In this document: in pieces, positions 1 to 12,517 of the stretch | Layout of the letters: every line of letters begins with the position of its first letter | How positions within the stretch are numbered: position 1 is the stretch's first letter | Assembly (NCBI RefSeq): GCF_021462225.1 | Contig: NC_061804.1 | Location: forward strand, 11,290,740-11,354,739 | DNA from: Girardinichthys multiradiatus | Lineage: Eukaryota; Chordata; Actinopteri; Cyprinodontiformes; Goodeidae | Direction of reading: 5' to 3' | DNA length: 64,000 nt | Program-made: the position numbers and the translations under genes | The notes under the pieces: model-generated | The model's input: only the letters and a program-made list of their open reading frames with translations | What the model was told of the DNA's origin: nothing | Database searches by the model: none

Positions 1-284
1 CTCAGGAATCTTTTGCAGGTGTTTAGAGTTAACTCGTTGATTCAGATGATTAGGTTCATAGCTCGTTTAGAGACCCTTTTAATGATATGCTAATTTTGTG
101 AGATAGGAATTTTGGGTTTTCATGAGCTGTATGCCAAAATCATCCGTATTAAGACAATAAAAGACCTGAAATATTTCAGTTAGTGTGCAATGAATCCAAA
201 ATATATGAATGTTAAATTTTCATCATGACATTATGGAAAATAATGAACTTTAACACAATATGCTAATATTTTGAGAAGGACCTG
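1..284 (-). mobile_element. Tc1-like transposon, one terminal inverted repeat cut by the window edge
   Basis: This stretch aligns base for base with 40456-40739, the end of the Tc1 element at 39289-40739. I count about 7 mismatches in 284 positions. It stops at the same CTG/TA boundary, with TA at 285-286. It holds only the noncoding terminal part; the transposase would lie outside the window to the left. Both copies lie in the same orientation. Confidence 0.93.
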
Positions 285-1719
285 TAAATATGCAAAACAG
301 AAGGGCTGCACGCAACAGTTGTTTCCCTCAATATTAGGGTCTGTGCTCTGTCCCGCCCCCGTCATTTCTGTCCAAAGGGAGCAATGATCGTCACCTGCGT
401 GGCTTTGTACTTTTTGCAAGTGAAGTAGAACTAGAACAATGTGAAAGCAAACCACACCAAACGAAAAAAATTAAGTCTGCTTTTGTTCCGGACCAAACAA
501 GCGGACTAAAGGACTTTCCTGGTCTGAATGCACCCTTATTTCCTCTCCAACATCAGTGTTTGTAGTCGTACTTGAGATTGAGCGCCTAGTAGCACAGCTT
601 GTATAAGGTCTCATCCACCTACCTCTAAATAACGCTATTTCCTTCTCAATTTAAGAGGGTCACAAAGGCTCATCTCCGGTTAGTTACCATGTTAGGAGAG
701 TTTTTAAATTCCAGCACTTGCTCACAGTTTTGATCATCAGCTATCATCATTGAGGTAAGCAGCTGCAAGGGAGGGAAGACACCAAGTGGTCTGTTTAATA
801 CAATAAAATTGACAACACCACTGTTTTGGAATGAGTAACAGTCACCTCTGTTCTGCTGGGATATTTAAATTGCTTTGTGCTTTGGGTTCAGTATAATTCC
901 TTAGTTTTTAGTTTCTTGAAGATTTGTTTCAGTGTATCCCACTTTTACTCAGAAACTCCTGGAAACAGTAACCAACAGTGACTGGTTACAGAACTCTTCC
1001 TTGTGCTCGCCAGCAGATATAAATATTCAAAGACAATTCAGCCTTAGTGCAAAGGGTTTTAAACCAGTCAACTGCTAAAGTGTTGTTAGTAAACCTTTAT
1101 TATTCGACCAGTGTGAGCATAAAACAGGCAATTCTCTTGTCTCCACCAGGGTTCTTATCACCCTGAGGCGTACTGTCACTTTCATATAATGTCAGATCTG
1201 CTGGTCATTTGAGTTTGATCTTGATGTTGAGCTATTATCAGATTCAGCTTGTCTGCCTTTCACATTGTTCTAATTTTATTTATTTTTTTACCGTGTCCTG
1301 TCTGGCAGAGAAGCACTCAGAATTGTTGTCTGAGTGCCAGGAAAAAGCTCAACAGATTTACTTTCACAAGTGGAGCATTAAAGCTGACACTTTAAACCTC
1401 TGCTAGATATTCATAAAAAGAAACTTTATTAGAAACTGCTTTGGGATTATTTCAATTTACGGACACGGAGACAGAAATAGAAAGGAAAATAAAGAAGCAC
1501 GACAGAGAGAAAGGGGGGCAAAAAGGAAAAGGGGAGAGAAGGAGAATAGAATGTAGGAAAGAAAGAAGGATGAAGAGAATACAAGATAACACCCTGCTAG
1601 CTTCTACACCTGCAGAAATGTTCGTATTACCAGCCTTTTTACCGAAAGGTGCATGGTACTTATGAATGCTTGATGTATTTAGTGGGTTAATATAGAACAT
1701 TTGTGTATCTGTTAACACC
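285..1719. other. No gene seen; AT-rich spacer
   Basis: I see no conserved coding frame, repeat family or RNA gene here. The short open frames have low-complexity or random composition. A purine-rich tract near the right end is listed separately. Confidence 0.5.
1460..1580 (+). repeat. Purine-rich low-complexity tract
   Basis: About 120 bases are almost entirely A and G on the + strand, with irregular GA, GGA and GAAA runs. The open frames over it, rich in Lys, Arg and Glu on one strand and in Leu, Ser and Phe on the other, are products of this composition. Confidence 0.7.
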
Positions 1720-2430
1720 TGAATCTAAACACCTGTGGGTCTAACTGTGAACGTGCTTGTGCATACAAGGTTTCTCCATAAAAATGAGTGAGTGTGAGGA
1801 GCCACAGACCTGCCGCCTGGACCTGGGACAGATACAGGCCCCCCAAAGGCCCCCCAGAGCACAGGAACCCCAGGAGAACCACCGCCGGGACTACCGCTAC
1901 CTTCCCAGAGAGGAGCAGGGGAGAATCCCAGGGGAACCACCCAGCAGCCAATACCCCATAGGGACAACCAGCCCCCGGACCCAGAAGGTGGTCCCCTTCC
2001 CTCCGGGGGTGGAGACAGGCAGACCACCCCCAGCACCTGAACCTGAGCGACCCCGGTCCGGACCCCAACCCCCCGCCCCGACCCCAGTCCCCAACCTCCC
2101 CCATCCTTATGGGGGCCATGTACAAAAGAGGGGCCTACATGGTCCAAACAAGCTCGCCAACCAGAGAACCACAGAATAAAGTAGTCCCAATCCCCAATGA
2201 GTTCCGATTCCAACCCCATGAGCCCTCCACCCCAATGAACCCGACATGAACCCCCAACCAGGACACAGATATTGAACACATGCCCCCAAACCCAAAGGCA
2301 ATGAATCACCCCCCCACACACATGGGCACACTCCCACAGGAGAGCTTAATCCCCGAAAGGCCGACGAAGCAACACCCACACAGTGCAAGCGCAGCATTGT
2401 TCTGATTTTTAACTGCTGCACAGATGGGTA
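1720..2430. repeat. C-rich, strand-asymmetric block, possibly part of a retroelement
   Basis: The + strand is very rich in C with runs of CCCC, unlike the AT-rich flanks. A 140-codon + strand frame (1757-2179) is rich in Pro, Arg, Gln and Glu. Long frames are also open on the - strand, as expected from a shortage of A/T stop codons. No domain is recognisable. It could be the untranslated leader or ORF1 part of a retrotransposon, but I cannot prove that. I do not call a gene. Confidence 0.4.
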
Positions 2431-3213
2431 AGATCTAAACCTTCAGGACATTCCTGAGGCAAGAGTCCTGGACGTATTTGGATTAACTGACTGCAGTATT
2501 CCTAACAGAAGGCTCTATTCTCTCATCTTCATAAAAAATTACAGATGTTTCTCTGTAACCTTTAAGCTTAACATCTGATCCTCTCCTAGAACATGTTAAT
2601 CCTATTTGAAAGGACCAAAAATGATCAAAACTTGGAAAAACACACACATTACATGTTAACATAGCAACTGAACTAAAATCTTAACTGCAGTATACAGTTA
2701 GAGAGGACTGTGTTAAACACAAACAGCTTCACCTGTGAGGTGGCATTAGTAATGCAGCACAGCTAGCAGCCACAGAAAGTTAGAAAAGTATCAGTTCATG
2801 AAATGTGTGAACCATTGCCTGCTTGCAAACAGGAACATAGGTGTAGCGCAATTACATAATCCTTTATGACTGTAATACACAGTAGTTAGTTCTCATATTA
2901 TAGGATTATCATGCAGCCAAACTAAAGAGTTATGTTTTTATCCCCTGAAATAAAAACTGTAGAATATCTTGAATGTAGTTTTTTTTTCCAGGTTAAAAAG
3001 CCCCTCTGACTCCTCTCCTCCCCAACCACGATGCCAGTTTCCACCTCTGGATCCAGCGGACCTCTTCTTTTGAGTCTTTACTTTACAATGTGTCTTTTGC
3101 CTTTAGCAGTAAAGGACCCACTAAACTAATAAGGGCAATAACGAAAGTACATTGAAATAAATTAACTTCCTTCAAATCAACTGTTAGCTAATTCTGGTGA
3201 CCTCAGAGACCCC
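2431..3213. other. No feature seen
   Basis: AT-rich sequence with no recognisable coding, repeat or RNA signature. Confidence 0.5.
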
Positions 3214-3218
3214 ACAAT

Positions 3219-3757
3219 TGTTATGATTTGGGGTTGTTTGGTTTTTGGTTTCTGGTTTTTTCTTATGTTTTTCACAGTTAAGGTTTTGACTCGTTCTTTT
3301 GTTATTATTATTCTTAGATTTTGAATCATGCTTCTGTTATTTTCCTGGTCATGCTTTAGTTTTGTTGTCTTGTTCGTATTTTGTCAAGTTTGGTTTTGTT
3401 TGTATGTCAGAGTCTGTTTTTGCCGCAGCCACGTTTTCTTCTGTCTGTCAATTAAGTTTATTCTGTTCACCTGCTTCAAGTTAATTTGTCTCCTTGCTCC
3501 ACCTGGTTTTCACTCCATATATACACACCTGTTCAGTTAGTCATTGCAGAAACATCTCTCATGTTCATGTCTAGTTTCTCATGCTCATGTCTTGTTCTCA
3601 GATCATGGCTTGTTTTTTGCTCATGCTTGCCCGTTTGTTGTTTTGTTCCTGCCTCCTGCTGTGAGTGAGTTTTTTTGTGTTATTAAATCTTTTGCACTTA
3701 CCGTCACGCTGCCTGCTCGTCTGCATTCTGGGGTCCTGTATCTCACAAACCGTAACA
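3219..3757 (+). mobile_element. Solo LTR (539 bp), Ty3/gypsy-type ends, with 5-bp target duplication
   Basis: The unit begins TGTTATGA and ends CGTAACA, giving TGTTA...TAACA inverted ends typical of LTRs. It is flanked by a perfect 5-bp direct repeat, acaat, at 3214-3218 and 3758-3762. It aligns over its length with 47391-47919, which lies directly after LTR-retrotransposon coding sequence. Shared blocks include the start, the CTGTCTGTCAATT region, the CTTGCTCCACCTGGTT region and the end block CTTACCGTCAYGCTGCCTGCTC. A poly(A)-type motif, TTATTAAATC, lies shortly before that end block. No internal coding region is present, so this is a solo LTR left by LTR-LTR recombination. Orientation is taken from the 47-kb copy. 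Confidence 0.93.
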
Positions 3758-3762
3758 ACAAT

Positions 3763-4907
3763 AGTTCTAATTACTTTAATGCATTCCTTCTTTCTTTTTT
3801 CCTCAAATAAAAGAGCACAAGAATCATATGGCTTTTATCGCTCCCTGCAATCTTAATGCCTTTATGAGAAGGGCTGTAAATGCAAATCTATTGGAAATTG
3901 ACTCCCCGTCTTAAACTGCTTTCTAATTTAAACTTTTCCCACAATTTACCTGGAGTATACATGTTATCTTTTTCATTTTCTCTCAGCAACATTTACACAA
4001 TCCTCACAACTTACAGTATTTACTAACACCCAATAGGATTTTATGGCGAAACTGCCTCTCAGCCGATAAAGGCGTGTGACAGGCTCTGAAATGGCTTTGA
4101 GTAGTAAATTGAATTACAGTAGGATGCAGAATACGCCAGAATGGCAGATGTACAGCGGTCTCAGTCAGTGTGAACAGACTCAACTGGCAGCATCTGTGAT
4201 GACTTGTGTTGCTCATTTTGGCTGCCTCCCCACACCATAAACATCTCTGTGACTGAGCCTACGTGGTCAGCATGAATTACTGGGAAAAATCTGGAACAGA
4301 GGGGCCAGAAAACAGACTAAACCCATTCTCAGACATTAGACCTCTGGGTTTTACTTTAAAAAGTGTTTCATAAATTATCTTCATTTAGGTTTTTTTTTTT
4401 TCAGTTCATTTGTTGATACTGCAAAACCAATCCAGTTGTCAGTTTCTTGTTTCAAGGTCTAGCAGAGTTGGTAAAATTCCCATTTCTAAATCCATTAAAA
4501 AGTTGCATCACATCGCTCTTGGCATTTCAGCTTCTTTTTTCCGGTCAAATGGATATTAGAGATGGGGTTCCCTCCACCTACTGTAGCTACAAGCTGTCAG
4601 TCTCTCGTGAGTAAATTAGCATCTTAACATTAGCTACATGCATTCTGCCTAAAACCACAATTGTTGTATTTACCAAGTTTTTCATAAGTACAACCTACTC
4701 AACTCTCCTGCTCAACTCACAAATACATTTTCCTTACAAATGTTGCATCATTTAAAATAAAAAGGCTCTCCAGCATGAGAATAGTTGCCAAGAAGCATTG
4801 TTACAACAAAGAATTAATCAGGCTAATGCATATTTCTTGTCTTTTTGCAATAAATGTATTTTTATTAATCTTTTTCAGATGGTCAACATGTATAAAACTG
4901 ACAGCTA
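3763..4907. other. No feature seen
   Basis: Noncoding sequence with short T- and A-rich runs. No transposon ends or coding domains were recognised. Confidence 0.5.
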
Positions 4908-4919
4908 TGAGTTGTTTTT

Positions 4920-6205
4920 CGTTCGTTCGTCGTCTTCCGCTTATCCAGGACCGGGTCGCGGGGGCAGCAGACTCAGCAGAGACGCCCAGACGTCCCTCTC
5001 TCCAGACACCTCCTCCAGCTCCTCCAGGGGGAGCCCAAGGCGTTCCCAGGCCAGCCGAGAGACATAGTCCCTCCAGCGTGTCCTGGGCTGTCCCCTGGGC
5101 CTCCTCCCGGTGGGACGTGCCTGGAACACCTCCCGAGGAAGGCGTCCAGGAGGCATCCGGTATAGATGCCCGAGCCACCTCAACTGGCTCCTCTCAATGT
5201 GGAGGAGCAGCGGCTCTACTCCGAGCTCCTCCCGGATGGCCGAGCTCCTCACCCTATCTCTAAGGGAGTGCCCGGCCACCCTACGGAGGAAGCTCATTTC
5301 AGCCGCTTGTATCCGTGATCTTGTTCTTTCGGTCATGACCCAAAGTTCATGGCCATAGGTGAGGGTAGGAACGTAGACCGACCAGTAAATTGAGAGCTTT
5401 GCTTTTCGGCTCAGCTCTCTCTTCACCACAATGGACCGGCACAGCGCCCCCATTACTGTGGCAGCTGCACCGATGCGTCTGTCGATCTCCCGCTCCATTC
5501 TTCCCTCACTCGTGAACAAGACCCCGAGATACTTAAACTCCTCCACTTGAGGCAGGAACTCCCCTCCAACCTGAAGAGGACAAGCCACCATTTTCCGGTC
5601 GAGTACCATGGCCTCGGACTTGGAGGAGCTGATCCTCATCCCAGCCGCTTCACACTCAGCTGCGAACCGCCACAGCGCATGCTGTAGGTCTTGGCTAGAG
5701 GGGGCCAGCAGGACCACGTCATCCGCAAAAAGAAGAGACGAAATCCACTGGTCCCCAAACCAGACCCCCTCCGGCCCTTGGCTGCGTCTAGAAATCCTGT
5801 CCATAAAAGTTATGAACAGGACCGGCGACAAAGGGCAGCCCTGCCGGAGTCCAACATGCACTGGGAACAGGTCCGACTTAGTGCCGGCAATGCGGACCAA
5901 ACTCCTGCTCCGCTCGTACAGGGACCGGATGGCCCCTAATAAAGGGCCCCCGATTCCATACTCCTGGAGCACCCCCCACAGGGCATCACGAGGGACACAG
6001 TCGAATGCCTTCTCCAGGTCCACAAAACACATGTGAACCGGTTGGGCAAACTCCCATGAACCCTCGAGCACCCTGTAGAGGGTATAGAGCTGGTCCAGTG
6101 TTCCACGGCTGGGACGAAAACCACACTGTTCCTCCTGAAGCCGAGGTTCGACTATCGGTCGGACTCTCCTCTCCAATACCCTGGCGTAGGCCTTACCAGG
6201 GAGGC
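4920..6205 (-). mobile_element. Rex3-like (RTE clade) LINE, 5'-truncated, with 12-bp target duplication
   Basis: A 1286-bp insertion on the - strand. It is flanked by a perfect 12-bp direct repeat, tgagttgttttt, at 4908-4919 and 6206-6217. The element's 3' end is on the left and closes with GGATAAGCGGAAGACGACG followed by two and a half GAAC units. It is truncated upstream of the reverse-transcriptase palm. Around 5822-5842 the sequence nearly matches, from memory, the conserved primer site widely used to amplify fish Rex3. The C-terminal region and the GGATAAGCGGAAG end also fit Rex3/RTE elements. Confidence 0.93.
4941..6205 (-). CDS. Rex3-like reverse transcriptase, partial (C-terminal 411+ residues)
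   Basis: The product copies element RNA into DNA at a nicked target site. The frame is open from the truncated 5' end, without an authentic start codon, to a stop after PPRPGPG. Counting from LERRVRP, palm motif A is FVDLEKAFD (about 51-59). Motif B is GLRQGCPLSP (about 109-118). The catalytic motif C is LLFADDVVLL (about 148-157). FKYLG lies at about 214. The C-terminal part has RSQLRWLGHLYRMP and a basic Arg/Pro stretch, as in fish RTE elements. The upstream endonuclease domain and the N-terminal fingers are missing, so the copy cannot move by itself. No frameshift or stop is seen in over 1.2 kb, and CpG is plentiful, so the insertion looks fairly young. Confidence 0.92.
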
Positions 6206-6217
6206 TGAGTTGTTTTT

Positions 6218-9200
6218 AAAATCAATAAATTGTGAAATTTAATCCACACAAATTATAAATATGCAATGATGTCCAAAGCAAACTTGGTTAACACCAGTTA
6301 TTGTTGCATTTCTCAATGAATCAAACAAGAAGTATTTCTATTTTGAAGAGGAAGAGAAAAAAATGTTGGAGACAAGCTAACAGTTTAGTTTGAGAAACAT
6401 TCTTGTGGTAATTATTATGAATCTCTAATAAACATACAAAGATTGTTATGTACCCTTAAAGAGCCAACGGTCGTCAAATATCGGTTTAGAAACATTACAG
6501 CAAACCTATAAATTATGTTGCCATAACAAATCATCTGTAAACACTATAGTAACTCAATGGACAATATTGCACATTTACTCAAAGACACTTTGCTTACTTG
6601 ATGATTTTCACTCCTCATCACATGAGACACAAAGTTCTTCAGGAGTCTTAAATCCCAGATGTTGAGTCTGAGTCAGGTCTAGTCTTCAGAGCACAAGGCT
6701 AGGTCAAGTCTGAAGACTGTTTTTAGGGCACAGTTCCCACCTCTGATGTCAACCGTAAAAAAAACAAAAAACGTAAAGAAAATATAGAACAGAAGAAGAA
6801 AAAAAATTGCCTCATTGCAAAACTTTCTAGAAGCAAAAACACAGATAGTCATTGTTTTGGCGTTTTTAACTGCCACTACCACAAAACAAATTATGAACAC
6901 GCAAAAAGTTAGCATGACTGTCTTTAAAAATAAACATAATCAACAGACTTGCTGTCAGAGACTAGCTGGCTAAGTTCCATTATTTAGTTTTCACCAGAGT
7001 ACAGCTGGAGCAACAGCTAGTAGGAAAGGTGAAACCCATTTGAAGCTGTCAAGGTCTTGCAGCCAGAATGGGGTGGTTGAGGATCAGCAGAGCAGAGTAT
7101 AGGTAGGCTTAGCACTGCCTGGACACAAGCTTGGCCTGATCAACCCTGGCTGGCTCGCCTGGGTGATGGTGTCTTCTAAAGGACCAAAACACCCAAGAAG
7201 ACATCACTGAAGATGTTTCCAGGTATATCTATGTACATTACAAGCAAGAGCATCAGATTTATTCGTACAATGACAAATTTGCGGACCTTTGTTGTCCAGG
7301 ACCTTCAGACTATTACAGTTTTGGAGCATTTATGCTAAAAAAAATCACCAAAGTGTATATCAGTAAACATTGAATATTTAAGTTTCTATCATTTGAAAAT
7401 TTGTGAGAGCATTGTGATGGAATACAAATCTCCTGTCAAAGGCTAAATCAACAGCAAAACTGTTGAGGAAAAGAATTAGTCCTTAAAAGAGTTCTTCCCC
7501 ATTTTGACTAATTTAGGTCAAAAATCATGCACACTGGCTAAATAGAAATTTTAAAGAATCTTATTTATATAGTCACTTGTAATTTTCAGATACATTTCTG
7601 CTAGTGGACGACATAAGTTGGGTGAAAGTATACTGATCCTGCAAATGGCAACAAAAAAAAGTCAGAAATAGACTTGTTAACGGAAAGATTGCTGAACCCA
7701 AAAATGTGACAGTTAAGTATTTTCCTCTTTCCAGAAATTGTTTTCAGGATGGATCAAGAATACTGTCTAGTTCTGACTTCAGTTGAGCTAGGTTAAAATA
7801 CAAGAATTAATGTTCATAGTTCATCCCCTAAACATGAACTGAGCTCACAGCTCCAACATGAACAAGCTCATGTTCATATATCAGCGACACTTACTTTTCA
7901 AACCGCTGACTATCTTTCTTTTAAAGCAGCAACATGCAGGGGAAGGGGCACACTTCTCAGTTCAGGAGAAATTTATGGTCTCTCTGACACCATCTTGGAC
8001 ATTACATGTAAAGGAATGTAAACTGTAGGAATAATATGACAGTTAGTGGTTTTTGAAACCAAGATATATCGACCTATCTTCGCAATAGTTATCATCTGGT
8101 TTACATTCGGAGGCAAAGCTTTCCTATTTTCTGAGTATTCTAAAACAGAGAAGCTGAGCAGCCAGTATGTCCACCAACTAGTTAGATGTTTAATGACTGC
8201 CAATCCTAATGTAACAGTGTTCATTCTGCGTTGTGTCTTTTGTTGAAATAAGCCAGACCGCAGCTGATGTGAAAACACCTTTATTGATTTCGCCACCTGC
8301 GCCAATACGACAAATAGAAAGCAGTCAGACAGGCTCCTCAGTGTTCTCCACAGCGCCTGTTCAGACACCAAGACTGCTTTCAAAACATGGCCGCAACACT
8401 TTGTAATACTAACCGACTAGCAAAATTTCCTGCAGCGCTAGAGCTGCTAAATATTAACAACCCCCAAACTACCACTCTTATATCGAACTTAATTCCCCCT
8501 ATAACTGTTTATTTTACAACAAAAAAATCAGTAATTCAACTTTCACATACACACAGAAAATACAATTATTAACTGCACAAGCAAAACTTCATACCTTCTC
8601 CCACAAGCTCCACAAGAAAAGAGGCCGTCTAATCTCATGGGAGAGCGTTTACCCCGCTGCAATGGTATGGCCCGTTAGACTACCTGTTGAGCACTGAACT
8701 GAGACCCCACAAAGACAGTCTGTGAAATCAATGTGCTCAACAGTACTAACAATAATTCACCATTACTATTATAAAACATATTGAATACAAATAAAATTAA
8801 CATTTCTACACCAGAAGTTATCCACAATTTTTCCGCAGTGGAGCTTTTGTCTTTTCAAAATAAAAGTTACCGCTGCCTGTATAACTTCCTACAAACTAAC
8901 TAACTGTTCTACAATCTGGTGTAACAACATTACACTGCTACACTAAAAGCTCAAAATGTACTGCATTTTTTTACCACGGGAGTCTGGATGAGGGATGAAG
9001 CATATCAACTATCATACTCTCTCCTCGCTCCCTTGATCTGCTACAGCGCATTGGACCATTGTTCCCCAGCTAATTTATCACAGAGCATCTGATGACTGGT
9101 GTTGGTGTATCAATTTGGTCCAAGAATACCCTCAACATATGTTTGAAGTAGGCCGTATATATTTGATGAATTCTCTCAATCGGCTTACCACAGGCTTGTA

Positions 9201-10560
9201 CCAGTTAAGTAACTCTGAGTAGAACAGACGCCGACATTATTTTATGCTACCCACTGTGTGGAAAACCACATCTGGCACTGCAATCATCTCAGCAGCAGTT
9301 GGCTTTGCAATATGGTGTTCAAAGAATAGTTTGGATTGTTATTTTCATCTAAATTATCTGGTTTCATTTTCTATAATTTTAGGCAGTGGTGTAGTGCCAG
9401 TCATGTTGCCAGAATAAAATATTGTTTTTATATCCATCTGAAAGTCCAAGTAGAAAGTGATCTGACTTCAAATACTGTTTTTGAGAGATCTATTCTTGGT
9501 GTTCTGAATACCCAGAGGTGCCACAGGGTTGAATGTCAAAGAGTCAATTAGTCTTACAGAAAGTTGTGATACATATATCATTCCGTTTCTAACAGCTCTG
9601 AGGGAACAACTTCACTGTTTAAGTAGTATTTATAGGTCTCTGTGATTATCAATATAGCATGCTCTAAGAACCGGAAATCAATTAAAAAATCTGCATGGAT
9701 TGTCCGCTGATGTATGATATGATGTCTCCAAGGGGTTAAAGTTGAATCAGTCATGCCTAAACTTTGTATGGAGGGTAGAAGTGGTTTCCGGGTCATCCTT
9801 TACAATAAAAACCAAATACTTCTCCATTCTCAACAATAACTTCTTAGCTAAACATGTAGTTCTTGTGCACAACATCAAGCAACCTTTTATTTTCATGACT
9901 GCTGCTTTTCAGCTAAACATCAGGAATTTATAGTAGTATTTATATTATTTGGCATATATCACTTAGAGGAAAACATGGGAATTTATAATATCTAGGGTCA
10001 GTTTAAAGTTTCTTGGTTCAAAGTTCATTACTCCTGGAGCAGTTTAGTCCTTGGCTGCTTTTTATTAGGTAAACATTCAGTTGTGATATTGTATAATATT
10101 GCAATATTGGGCATAGTAAACCAACATCTTCTTTCCTCATTTTCTTTCTTTCATCACAATTTCCACACAACTCTTCATTAGCTTTAGCATCTGTGCTACT
10201 AACATCTGTTATGTCTGGTCAAATTTATAACTGTATTTAAAATATAACAACTTTCCCAATTTTAGATCCAAGCTGTCCTTTGCAATAGTGATATGGCATA
10301 CATTTTGCAATGATCACTGTATTTAAACATTCTGCGCAGCTGCAGTTCTCATGAGTGCTAATTGGTCAAATCTACATAAAATTTAGAACTACGTGTATAA
10401 CAATAGATCTAGCTCACAAGTTGAGACAATGCATTAGCTTTTAACATAGTAAAGGTTTCCCTTATTACAAACTATAGTTCAAAGAATCTGTAATTGGTGT
10501 AGTATATCCCAGTCCAGATTGGACTAATCCATATATTGCAATGGTTATGTTTGCCTAATT
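6218..10560. other. Long stretch without a recognised gene or element
   Basis: About 4.3 kb of AT-rich sequence. None of the short frames shows a domain. I saw no clear transposon ends. A segment around 8250-8460 is richer in CpG than its surroundings, but I cannot assign it. Confidence 0.45.
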
Positions 10561-10561
10561 T

Positions 10562-10640
10562 TAAAGATAAGATATACTTTATTGATCTCACAATGGAGAA
10601 AAGGCACCAAAAAAATTCCCTTTGTATTTTTACAATCTTG
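10562..10640 (-). repeat. Possible LINE 3'-tail remnant
   Basis: The stretch AAGATATACTTTATTGATCT followed by CACAATGGAGAAA resembles the reverse complement of fish LINE 3' ends of the kind seen at 13712-13749 and 36195-36240. It is short and diverged. Confidence 0.35.
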
Positions 10641-11538
10641 AACCGAAGATTCTCTGTTTTGTGCAGAATTAACCAGCTTAGTTTTTGATTCAAGTAATTA
10701 GAAGTAATCATATGTAGTCCAGAATATGATGATTATTGTCTGCAGATTCATCACAGTTATCAGTATTATCACAATTAAGATTTTTTAACAATATGCAAAA
10801 ACCATCATGGGTTGAATAACCCATCCAGTCCACACAAACAAAGAAATCACATTACCAAAAATGATGTGTAATAAAATGGAATAACACAGCCTAAATGTAT
10901 TAAACACGCTAATTAAATGTATTCAATATTTTTTTCAAAAGCCTTTGTTGGTGATGACATCTTCAAGCTGCTACTGTGTTTAGAAACTAGTCAGATGCTT
11001 TGGTCTGGTGTAGTTTTGATCCATTCTTCCACACAAACTTTCTTCAAATCCTGAAGGTTCTATGGGTCCTTTCTATGAACTCTGGGCTTTTGTTTTGTCC
11101 ATAGATCTTCTGTAGGATTCAGGTGAGGTGATTTGCTGGGCCACTCTAGTAGCTTTATTTTCTTTCACTGAAACCAACTGAGAGTTTTTCTTAGTGTGTG
11201 TTTGGGATCTTCCTGAAATTTCCACCCTTGTTTCATCCTTAACATCCAGGTAGAAGACAGCAGATTTCTTTCAAGTGTTTTGGAACATTCGTCCACTTAC
11301 TATTTGTTCAGTTGGATGAAGTCTGCCATGGCTTTATGCTGAACATGAGCTACATACCATGATGTTCCTACCTCCAAACCTTTGGTATAGTGTTTTGGGG
11401 GTAATATGCAGTGGCTTTTGATCTCCAGACATGGTGTTTTTTCAGACATTCAAAGAGTTTAGCTTTGCTCTCATCTGACCGAACTACGGGGGTTGGACAA
11501 TGAAACTGAAACACCTGGTTTTAGACCACAATAATTTA

Positions 11539-12517
11539 TTAGTATGGTGTAGAGCCTCCTTTTGCGGCCAATACAGCGTCAGTTCGTCTTGGGAATGACA
11601 TATACAAGTCCTGCACAGTGGTCAGAGGGATTTTAAGCCATTCTTCTTGCAGGATAGTGGCCAGGTCACTACATGATACTGGTGGAGGAAAACGTTTCCT
11701 GACTCGCTCCTCCAAAACACCCCAAAGTGGCTCAATAATATTTAGATCTGGTAACTGTGCAGGCCATGGGAGATGTTCAACTTCACTTTCATGTTCATCA
11801 AACCAATCTTTCACCAGTCTTGCTGTGTGTATTGTGGCATTGTCATCCTGATACACGGCACCGCCTTCAGGATACAATGTTTGAACCATTCGGTGCACAT
11901 GGTTCTCAAGAATGGTTCGGTAGTCCGTGGCACATAGCAAGTATTGGGCCAAGGGAATGCCATGATATGGCAGCCCAAACCATCAGTGATCCACCCCCAT
12001 GCTTCACTCTGGGCATGCAACAGTCTGGGTGCTATGCTTCTTTGGGGCTTCTCCACACCGTAACTCTCCCGGATGTGGGGAAAACAGTAAAGGTGGACTC
12101 ATCAGAGAACAATACATGTTTCACATTGTCCACAGCCCAAGATTTGCACTCCTTGCACCATTGAAACCGATGTTTGGCATTGGCATGAGTGACCAAAGTT
12201 TTGGCTATAGCAGCGCGGCCATGTATATTGACCCTGTGGAGCTCCTGACGGACAGTTCTGGTGGAAACAGGAGAGTTGAGGTGCACATTTAATTCTGCCG
12301 TGATTTGAGCAGCTGTGGTTTTATGTTTTTTGGATACAATCCGGGTTAGCACCCGAACATCCCTTTCAGACAGCTTCCTCTTGCGTCCACAGTTAATCCT
12401 GTTGGATGTGGTTCGTCCTTCTTGGTGTTATGCTGACACGTGGCTCTTGATACATCACAAAGACTTGCTGTCTTGGTCACAGATGCGCCAGCAAGATGTG
12501 CACCAACAATTTGTCCT
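11539..12517 (-). pseudogene. Tc1 transposase, catalytic part, frameshifted
   Basis: This encodes the cut-and-paste transposase core in broken frames. The 12352-12032 frame has the helix-turn-helix end VLTRIVSKKHKTTAAQ (read upstream as leucine) and the first catalytic Asp in HVLFSDEST. The 11952-11539 frame has the second Asp in YQDDNATIHTAR, the Glu in PDLNIIEPLWG, and ends AAKGGSTPY. These two frames differ, so there is at least one frameshift near 12030-11950. At the N-terminal side a 13-bp deletion near 12447, relative to the copy at 13903-13919, shifts SRATVSRVMS into another frame. No functional protein is possible. Confidence 0.9.

Noticed and set aside
231..455. 74-codon - strand ORF across the Tc1 end
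   Set aside because: Lies across the transposon boundary; the Tc1 end is noncoding.
1757..2179. 140-codon Pro-rich + strand ORF
   Set aside because: Arises from a C-rich block; both strands are open and no domain or codon bias is seen.
8620..8700. tRNA-like text around GGGAGAGCGTTTACCCCGCT
   Set aside because: No cloverleaf could be drawn and no B box is present.
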